Shown here in pieces: positions 56,774 to 64,000 of a stretch of 64,000 bases of DNA. The stretch is from contig OW386285.2 in NCBI GenBank assembly GCA_936432065.2, positions 175,255,984 through 175,319,983 on the forward strand, read 5' to 3'. Under the pieces are notes generated by a model that saw only the letters and a program-made list of their open reading frames with translations, ran no database searches and was not told the origin of the DNA. A program made the position numbers and the translations under genes. Origin of the DNA: Rutpela maculata (taxonomy: Eukaryota > Arthropoda > Insecta > Coleoptera > Cerambycidae). The stretch's first letter is position 1. Each line of letters starts with the position of its first letter.

Positions 56774-59700
56774 ATGGTCCGGTGTATCCTCCTGGTCGCA
56801 ATACTTGCATGAGGTGTCTGGCCTCTTCCCTATGCGGAAGAGGAATGTACCGAAGTTTCCATGCCCGGTAAGGGCTTGAGTCAAGTAATAATTTAGCTCG
56901 CCGTGCTTCCTGCTGAGCCAAGGACGGACTTCCGGAATCAGTAGGTGCGTCCATCTCCCTGCTTCCGCCGTGGACCAGCGCTCTTGCCACCTGTCGAGTA
57001 AAAAACCTCTATTAATCAGTTTGTCAGCATTGCTAGCACCATGATTGAAAGCTCTTTCCCTTGCAAGGAGGTCAATAGGCGGGACACCCGCCACCACCTG
57101 GAGGGCCACTGTGGAGACAGTGCGGTAGGCACAGCTAATGCGGATAAGCATGGCCCTCTGTGCCCTAAGGAGTCGGTCGCGATTTCTCGCGATGTTGAGG
57201 GTGCCATACCAGACTGGCGCTGCATATAGTAAGGATGACGTCGCCACCGAGTTTAGGAGGCGCCTGGTACTAGTCCTAGGGCCTCCAATGCGTGGCATAA
57301 GTTTGCAGAGTGCCATTGACGAGGCTTCCGCCTTCGCTATAGCCCTCTCGATATGAAGTGTCCAAGACATTTTTCTGTCTAGGAACACGCCCAGGTATTT
57401 TATTGCCGGCTTACTAACGATCGTGTGGTCTAAGATGCTTAGGGTCATCTCAGCGACCTGTTTGCGCCCCACAAGCGCGATAGCCTCAGACTTATCCGGG
57501 GCGATTTCCAGCTCGTTTTCATCTATCCAGTTTATGATGTCCATGATGACGGAATTCATGCGTGCCATCACCCCCTCCTCGGTTCTGTCGACGACGACGA
57601 CGATGAGATCGTCTGCGAAGGCGACGAGCCGGCAGTCTTTGGCAGTATTACGTGTATTCAGCCCGAGAATGCCATCGTACAGGACGTTCCACAGAAGCGG
57701 TCCAAGGACCGACCCCTGCGGGACTCCGCATGTGACATCTCTCAGGCTGTCATCAACCAGCAGTCCTCTATCAGTAAAATAACTCCTGATCATCTGTATT
57801 AGGTACACGGGTACCCCCCTCCTTTTAAGCGCCTCGACTATCGGTCTCCAAGGAGCCGTGTTGAAGGCGTTTTTTACATCTAGCGCCACAGCGAGACATA
57901 TCTCTCTGTGGCGCCAGTTGCCCGTGTTTGCGGAGCGTGCTATACGCACGACCTCCTGGACTGCATCAACCGTAGACCTGCCCTCCCTGAAACCGTATTG
58001 GTTATCAGAGAGACCCCCTCTCGCGTCAAGCTCCTCGGTCAACCTGGTGGCGATGACTCGCTCAAGGAGTTTTGCCGAAGTGTCTATCAAGCAAATCGGT
58101 CTCGGCACCGAGCCCGGGGGCTTGCCCGGCTTAGGTACCAGCACCAATTTTGCCACTTTCCACCTCCGGGGTATTACTCCGGTTCTAATTATATCGGTGC
58201 ATGGCCTGCTACCGCGAGCTTGACGACCTCCGGTGGGACCCCATCAGGTCCAGGTGCCTTATTAGGCTTAAGTCTAGTAGCGGCCTTGGTCAGTTCGTCC
58301 TCCGTTACCATCGGAGGGGGGAGTTCGCCCAAGTCGAACTCCCATTCGATGGCAGCACGCAGGGGAAACAACCTCTCAGCCATTTCCATTTTCTGCTCCG
58401 AGCTCATCATGAGCTGATTACGGATACCGGTCCTTTTACAGGCTATCCTGTATCCACTGCCCCACACGTCGCTGTCGACTGACTCTATGATGGCCTCCCA
58501 ACACCTGCGCTTGGACGCCTTAATGGCAGCCCTGAGGTCATGTCGTGCAGTACTATACGCTGCGTGACTTTCTGCCAATGCAGCGGCATCGCCCAAATGG
58601 CGAGACTTAAGCCTCGTCCACTCTCTCTTACGCCGGAGGCAGTTGGTGCAGAGTACAGCAACTTCTTGGCACCACCAGTACATGGGTTTCCCCCTGCTAT
58701 GCGTAGCAGGAGGAAGAGCAGCCCTACACGTGTTTTTGAGAACGTCCGTAAGGGCGTCAGCATTCGCTCCGCGGGTACGGCCGAACTCCTGCCGGAGGGA
58801 GTCGGTGACCGCAGCCTCCCTGGACGGATTGTAGCGCCACCTAGTAGTGACGCGCGGTACTCGCACCAGGGAGTCCCGCGGGACCTCCTCCAGCAGGTCG
58901 AAGGCAATCAACAGGTGATCGGACAGCGTCTCGTCGTCCAACACCCGCCAATCACCCACGAGCCCCGCCATATCCGCAGAGGCGAACGTGACGTCGATAA
59001 TGCTCTCCTGATTTCCACGCCGGAACGTGGGCTTGTTACCCTGATTGATAACTACCAGGTCGTGGGCAGCTAGCCAATCGGCCAGCAAGACCCCCCTTGG
59101 GTCACGCGCAGCCGACCCCCATAACGGATTTTTGGCGTTGAAATCACCCGTCACGACGACTCCGAGGTCATCGCCGAGCGATCGAAGTGACTCCGAGAGC
59201 TCCTCAAGGAAGCCCTCAAACTCCCTAAGTTCGCAGTTCGGGGTTTTGTAGCAGGAGTAGACACGAACTCCCCTAACAGTGCACCAGGCAATGCCGTTAC
59301 CACTACCCGGTTCGCAAGCGTCTACCCCGTACACCCTAACCGCTGCGTCGCAAAGCTGGTCCTTGAGCCAGCCCGTGTTGGAATTCACGTGCCTCACGTT
59401 TGGTTCTGTGACCAGGAGAATGTTAGCACCATAGGCCTCCTTAGCCTGGTAAAGCAAATCCTGGGCCCCCCTGCTTCTATTCAGGTTGATCTGCAGTACG
59501 CAGGTCTTCCTGATTATCTGCGCGGGAGTTTGGTCGCTGAGGTTCTCTGAGAGGGCCTCCGCTCGAGCCCCTGTCGGTTCTCCGAAAGGGCTTATCTCGA
59601 GTTCTGGCCTCGGACAGGGCCTTCCGGAAAGCAGGGCATCTGCCAGCACCAGCCTTGTGGCCCGGTTCCGAACAAACGGGGCACCTCTCAGCATTGGGGC

Positions 59701-59832
59701 ATGCCTTGGCGGCGTGTCCCACCTCCCCACACTTAAAACAGTTTTTAGTTCTGTCCTCCGACTTGCAGTTAGTCCTGATATGTTCATAGGACCAGCACCG
59801 GCTGCATCTACTGATTTCCACTCGCCTTTCAA
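56774..59832 (-). pseudogene. R1-like LINE ORF2: endonuclease and reverse transcriptase
   Basis: The first frame (59832-58189) encodes an R1-type endonuclease: LQINLNRSRGAQDLLYQ, LLVTEPN, GDFNAKNPLWGS, ESIIDVTFAS, SDHLL. It continues into the start of RT (KPNKAPGPDGVPPEVV). A single-base frameshift near 58195 moves the rest to a second frame: VLVPKPGKPPGSVPRPICL, VALDVKNAFNTAPW, CGVPQGSVLGPLLWNVLYDG, VAFADDLIVVV (an FADD variant of YADD), YLGVFLDRKMSW, and CKYCDQEDTPDH. At 56774 the frame is cut by the tail of the nested LINE, which it reads as repeated Asn. The natural start is probably inside the region overlapping the end of ORF1 (after 59700). GC-rich codon use sets it apart from its neighbours. 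Not functional. Confidence 0.85.
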
Positions 59833-61487
59833 TCGAGCACTTCACCAGCCCGATCCTGATGAACTTGTCCGTGAGAAGCTTATCAGCCTCCACTTTGCCA
59901 ATTCTGCGCGTCACGGCCTGAGTGTTGCGGGCATTAGCCCGCAGATCGCTCAGCCTGTAGCTCTTGTCCGGGAGGTCACCTAGCCTGGCCGCAATGGCCG
60001 CTATGACCTCGGGTTTGCCGGTGTTCGCGTCCATCCCACGGATATGAAGCGTCTCTAGGTCCGCGTCAGCCCCAATCGCGTGGAGTGAAAAATTGTCTGT
60101 TGACTCGCTGCAGGCCTTCCTAATGTCCTCCAGCGCCGCGTCATCTTTATCCAGGGTGATGAGGAGCTTGCCCTCCTTTGTGCTTTTAATGCCTCTGATG
60201 GCTTCGATGGCAGAGCTGCTTTTTATGCAATCCTTTACTCTACTTAAAACCTCATTATACTCCTTACCCTTTTGTTCTACGACGAGGGCGTAGGAGTTTC
60301 TATTTCTAGTATTCGGCTTGGGGGGCCGTTGCCGTCGCGGGAGGTGGCTGATTCCTAACATGGATCCCCACCTTGGTTTTACTGCCGTGGAAGATGGCCT
60401 CGGTCATCTTCCGTAGCATCGGAGTCTCAATAGCACTAACTTGGTGTAGAGCCACCCAGTCATCCTCGGCCGTTTCACTCTTGATTCTTACGAGTTTGTA
60501 CCAAATGTCCTCTTCAGTGCCATCGAGGACTACTCTTATGACCTTTCTTCTGGCACTGCGGTTCTGGGATCTGATGCTCACCGTCTGCTCGATGACTTCG
60601 AACTCCTCCTGGATGCTAGCCATTTCCGGGAACCGCTCCCTGTACAGTCTAAGGACCCCCTTCTCCATCCCAATATCATCGAATTCGACCAGGGCCACCT
60701 TCACCACGTGGTCCTTGGTTTCGACTGGGTTGCCAGTCACAATCTCGGTGTTCTTGAAAAGGTCCTGCTCCCAGATCTTGTTTGCTACGGGCAACCATTC
60801 CTCGTAGGTCCTTACAGTATGCAGAGATGAGATCCCCGTTTTTTTCCCGTGCCACGGATTCGTTTGAGTCGAAGCATCAGCCATTTGTGGCTTGGAGCTT
60901 GTTCCGATACGTACCTCTTCGGCGCTTGCTCGGTCCTCCGTCATGTACCTATGGATTGCTAGCCAGTCCTGAATTCTAGAGTCGGTCAGGTTGTCGGCCT
61001 GCTTCTTTAGCGTGGCCACCAATTCTTTGATCTCGCGCTTGGTGTTGGTGCTCTCGGCAATCTTAGTGTCGAGGGATCTGGAACATCTAATTATTTTATC
61101 AATAGCACTTACCAGCAGGGCAACCACTGAATCCTGTACACCATCGGGCCCTACAGTAGTCTGGATGTCACCGATGGAAGTGTCAAAGATCTTCCGCTTC
61201 TTGACTACCAGCGAGTTGCACCTCTTACGCTGCATAACCGCGTTTAATCTGCTAAACATGGGCGCCATAGGGGCCTTCTCCTTCACCAAGTCGCAAGCAG
61301 CTGGCTTTTCTACACCTTCCAAACTATCTGTAATTAGCACTGGAGTAGTCGGTCTACTGCCGGGAGGGATGTGCGCTATGGAGCTTCTTCTTCCGAAAAC
61401 GCTCGCTTCATCCATGTTCATGACAGTTTCCGTAGCCGTGTCAAATCCGTTTTTCCCGTCTGCTTCTATGTTTGTTTCCTTGTTCAT
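59477..61487 (-). pseudogene. R1-like LINE ORF1 (gag-like), frameshifted
   Basis: The N-terminal frame (61487-60306) encodes 393 residues of charged sequence without a recognised domain. A frameshift near 60320 leads to the second frame (60361-59477), which has an RRM-like/gag core (EGKLLITLDKDDAALEDIRK) and three CCHC zinc knuckles: CSRCWSYEHIRTNC, CFKCGEVGHAAKAC and CPVCSEPGHKAGAGRC. The tail is rich in R, P and S. Such ORF1 proteins bind the element RNA and guide it to the target. The end overlaps the start of ORF2 by about 350 bases in another frame, as usual for R1-clade elements. Whether the frameshift is a lesion or a sequencing error cannot be told here. Confidence 0.8.
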
Positions 61488-62032
61488 AGTGTTCCCACGA
61501 GTTGGGTCGAGGATCGGTCCGCCCCCGGGTGACGCCCATTCCAGGGGTAAGGCTACATACTACGGAGGTCGCCCGGTATCCGTAGGTTTTCACGACTTCG
61601 CTGTCGGATATTTTATAGAGGTTGTCTCCTCCCGGGCCGGCCGGTTAAGGCAAGCCCCCCGGTCCGGTTACCTCACAACATTCCCCCACGGCACCATTTT
61701 TTTCTTTTCCGTGAAGGTCGTTGAAGTGAGGGCCTAGATTACGGTGTTGAGCGAGTGAGTGGCACAGCTCACTTGTGGCTCGGATAATCCCCGGGTTCGC
61801 CATTTCCCGAAACCACGCCTTGCGGCATTGGTCCTGGGGGTTGAGCTGTCCTTAGTTTCTGTCACAGTGCCGAGATCGAGCCGGCGGGGAGCCCCGCGGG
61901 ACCCACGAGAGACCTACGAGACCCTACAACCTGCTACCCTACGAGAGCAGGGCTCCCACCAGCATGTCATCCGAGACCGCGACGTATTAAGCCCCTCCAC
62001 CTGCGTCAAGGTCTCACAGCTCCCTGGAGGGG
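61488..62032 (-). other. 5' UTR of the R1-like LINE
   Basis: GC-rich, without a minus-strand ORF. It ends at the right target duplication. The 5' end contains GGAGGGGCTTAATACG (complement near 61982-61998) and an inverted CCCTCCA/TGGAGGGG pair close to the junction. Confidence 0.6.
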
Positions 62033-62046
62033 ACAGTAAATTTACC
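62033..62046 (+). repeat. Right target-site duplication of the R1-like LINE
   Basis: ACAGTAAATTTACC, identical to 54113-54126; Gypsy pol resumes directly after it. Confidence 0.9.
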
Positions 62047-63840
62047 TGTACAACCAACTAGTAACTCTAACATCAAAAACCAAAATCCAAATTTAGGCAG
62101 CATAAAAATTTAATTTCTATCGAACCTCGCATGGAAAAAATCTGTAAACTAAAATGCAACCTGCAAAGAAAAGGTACGTTTGCCTAACGCCCTCGTAAAA
62201 ATAAATGCACAGGGTGAATTTTTCACATCAGTCCTTAACGCAAACACTATCTCAAAAACAATCAATTCCTCCAATTTAAAACTTGAACCTGTTCAAAAAT
62301 TTAAGTCGATTTTCAATTTAAATACGGAAAACTCGGACTTCCGAAACCCCGACCCACACCTACAGACGGACAGATCCTCCGAAATCAGGAACGAATTGCG
62401 TTTGGATCATCTAAATGAAGAAGAGACCGGAACAGTAACGCAGCTTTGTTTAGATTTCCAAGACATATTCTACTTGGAAGGAGACAATTTAACCTTTACT
62501 AACGAAATTAAACATTCCATTGATACAAACGATTCAAAACCGGTTTTCACAAAATCATATCGCTACCTTCATATCCATAAAGAGGAAGCCAAAACAGAAG
62601 TCTCTAATATGCTGGATCAAGGTATCATTAGACCTTCGATTTCTCCCTGGTCCTCTCCGGTTTCGGTTGTACCAAAAAAACTCGACGCCTCCGGTAAACA
62701 AAAATGGCGAGTTGTAGTGGACTACAGAAAACTAAACGAACTGACTATTGACGATAAATACCCGCCACCAAATATTTCCGACCTCTTCGATCAATTAGGT
62801 AAATGTCAATATTTTACAACTTTGGACTTAGCCTCCGGATTTCACTAAATCGAGATTGATGCGAAAGATATTCAAAAAACTGCTTTCATAGTTGAAAATG
62901 GTCATTTTGAATTCATAAGAATGCCTTTTGGACTTAAGAATGCTCCATCAACATTTCAGAGAGTGATGGATAACATTTTGTTAGGTATCCAAAATGAACG
63001 ATGTCTCGTCTATATGGACGATATTATTGTTTACTCCCCTACTATTCACGAGCATATTTCTCGATTAACAGAAGTTTTCAAACGATTACTGAAAGCCAAT
63101 CTCAAAATTCAACCCGACAAATGCGAGTTTCTCCGCAAGGAAGTCGCTTATTTAGGACATCTCATTACTAAAGATGGCGTAAAACCGAACCCTTCGAAAG
63201 TTGACGCTATTCTAAATTTCCCTCAACCAAAAAACCAAAAAGAAATTAAATCATTTCTAGGCTTAGCCGGTATTATAGGCGCTTTATCCCTAATTTCTCC
63301 AAGATTACCAAGTCCCTAACAAAACTACTACAAAAAGACATACCATTTCTCTTCGACAATGATTGTATAAATTCTTTTCAAAATTTGAAACAAACATTAA
63401 CAACCACTCCGATATTAATTTACCCTAATTTTGATGAACCTTTCATTCTAACCACCGATGAGAGCGCATTTGCCGTCGGCTCAGTGCTGAGCCAGGGGCA
63501 TATTGGCAAAGATTTACCCATTGCCTATACTTCTAGAACCTTGTGCAGTGCAGAAACTAACTATTCAACGATTGAATGTGAGCTTTTATCCATAGTATGG
63601 TCAGTAACGCACTTTAGACCATATCTGTTCGGTAGAAAGTTCAAACTTGTTACCGACCACAGACCACTCACCTGGCTATTCTCTAGAAAAGATCCAGGAA
63701 GCAGACTTGCCTGTTGGCGACTCAAACTAGAAGAGTACGATTACGAAATAATTTATAAACCCGGCAAAATCAATAAAAACGCGGACGCACTTTCCAGAAT
63801 CAAGATGGTTGACGAATTACAACCTAATGAAGATCAGTCT
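62047..63840 (+). pseudogene. Gypsy pol, reverse transcriptase and RNase H
   Basis: The frame from about 62180 encodes RT: ISPWSSPVSVVPKK, RVVVDYRKLNELTIDDKYP and FTTLDLASGFH. A TAA at 62846 interrupts it. It resumes with FIRMPFGLKNAPSTFQRVMD and the catalytic VYMDDIIVYS (about 63010-63040), then VAYLGHLITKDGVKPNP. A one-base shift near 63270 moves the remainder to another frame. That frame contains an intact RNase H-like domain: LTTDESAFAVGSVLSQG, YTSRTLCSAETNYSTIECEL, VTDHRPLTWLF and KNADALSRI. Integrase is not reached. At least two lesions mean no functional polyprotein. The 17.6/297-type motifs agree with the PBS. Confidence 0.85.
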
Positions 63841-64000
63841 GAGAAAAAGCTAAATAAATCCTATAAATGTTGTAAAAATAAACTAATTTCTGTAGTGGTG
63901 TGTGTATACTGTGGAAGTGCATATCACAAAAGTTGTTCTGACAGAAAAAATGTTGACATAATTGATGAAACCAGAATAAATTGTTGTAGAAGCACAAGCC
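63841..64000 (+). pseudogene. PHD/RING-like cysteine cluster in frame with Gypsy RNase H (partial)
   Basis: Directly after the RNase H end (DALSRIKMVDELQPNEDQS) the same frame continues with SYKCCKNKLI, VCVYCGSAYHKSCSDRKN and INCCRS up to the window edge. The C-x2-C-x4-H-x2-C arrangement fits a PHD/RING-like finger. It does not fit the HHCC zinc site of a retroviral-type integrase, which would be expected somewhat further on. Similar fingers start the ORF1 of insect CR1/L2-group LINEs, for example 47810-47880 here. So this is either the beginning of another nested LINE or a chimeric pol. The window ends before this can be decided. Confidence 0.45.

Larger units (their letters stand above)
54127..62032 (-). 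mobile_element. R1-clade-like LINE inserted in Gypsy pol, split by another LINE
   Basis: Bounded by a 14-base target duplication (54113-54126 and 62033-62046). It has a minus-strand poly(A) tail (T-run 54127-54148) and a 5' end at 62032. From 5' to 3': 5' UTR, ORF1 with three zinc knuckles, ORF2 with endonuclease and RT, a gap, and a 3' UTR. It is markedly GC-richer than everything around it. Its own length without the nested LINE (54251-56773) is about 5.4 kb; the C-terminal part of ORF2 was lost at the nested junction. Confidence 0.85.
51843..64000 (+). mobile_element. Decayed Ty3/Gypsy LTR retrotransposon (17.6/297-like), runs off the window
   Basis: Order: LTR, PBS, gag, protease, [R1-like LINE insertion 54127-62032], reverse transcriptase, RNase H. 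All coding parts carry stops or frameshifts, so the copy is dead. No integrase or env is visible before a zinc-finger-like segment appears at about 63860 and the window ends. The group call rests on the PBS and on the gag and RT motifs. Confidence 0.8.

Noticed and set aside
56772..61740. Many ORFs of 60-250 aa opposite the R1-like coding strand
   Set aside because: GC-rich coding sequence produces long antisense frames; none shows a domain, while the minus strand clearly encodes ORF1 and ORF2.
63841..64000. HHCC zinc-binding domain of the Gypsy integrase
   Set aside because: The spacing C-x2-C-x4-H-x2-C followed by a second C-C pair fits a PHD/RING-like finger and not H-x3-7-H-x23-32-C-x2-C.

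Overview
The window looks like a repeat-rich, AT-rich piece of an insect nuclear genome; a beetle or hemipteran is possible, but the sequence does not settle the order. The reasons are spliced genes with GT-AG introns, insect-type non-LTR retrotransposons, a Ty3/Gypsy element primed by a tRNA-Ser-like site, and many inverted-repeat elements. No ordinary host gene, rRNA or intact tRNA was recognised. Almost everything that can be explained is mobile DNA, much of it nested.

Region by region: 1-11.9 kb holds non-coding inverted-repeat elements: a palindromic family (half copy at about 300-3016, full palindrome at about 5729-8440), three copies of a G-rich MITE, a cluster rich in GAAGCCC motifs around a TC/TA microsatellite, and a degenerate tandem array. 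11.9-22.2 kb is a pair of long inverted arms around an apparently intact 8.1-kb CACTA/EnSpm-like DNA transposon (12934-21016). It carries a 720-aa tnp2-type transposase and a six-exon DUF4806 gene. A shared spliced leader may serve both genes. 22.5-23.2 kb has long hairpins and a tyrosine-recombinase-like first exon.

23.3-39.0 kb looks like a second, decayed CACTA-like element (termini CCCACTAAACAA at 23297 and 38985) that keeps only the last exon of a DUF4806 gene. Inside it sits the most striking object in the window: a foldback unit of about 12.2 kb (23587-35741). Its two arms are satellite arrays of a 170-174-bp repeat in opposite orientations, capped by inverted unique ends and bracketed by a candidate 8-bp target duplication, GCAATGTA. 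35.8-39.8 kb has further hairpin elements and a tandem array of about 139 bp.

41.2-50.9 kb is a cluster of non-LTR retrotransposons. It includes one apparently full-length two-ORF CR1/L2-group LINE (41382-46090) lying between two (TA)n tracts, a truncated relative with its own ORF1, and two 3'-end fragments lying head to head. 51.8-64 kb is a decayed Ty3/Gypsy element running off the right edge. Its pol is split by a GC-rich R1-clade-like LINE (54127-62032, 14-bp target duplication), which is itself split by a 5'-truncated LINE (54251-56773). At the right edge the Gypsy frame runs straight into a PHD/RING-like cysteine cluster.

The only genes that look able to work together now are the tnp2-type transposase and the DUF4806 protein of the 8.1-kb transposon, and the ORF1/ORF2 pair of the LINE at 41.4-46.1 kb. 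All boundaries and family names come from reading the sequence, with no database search.
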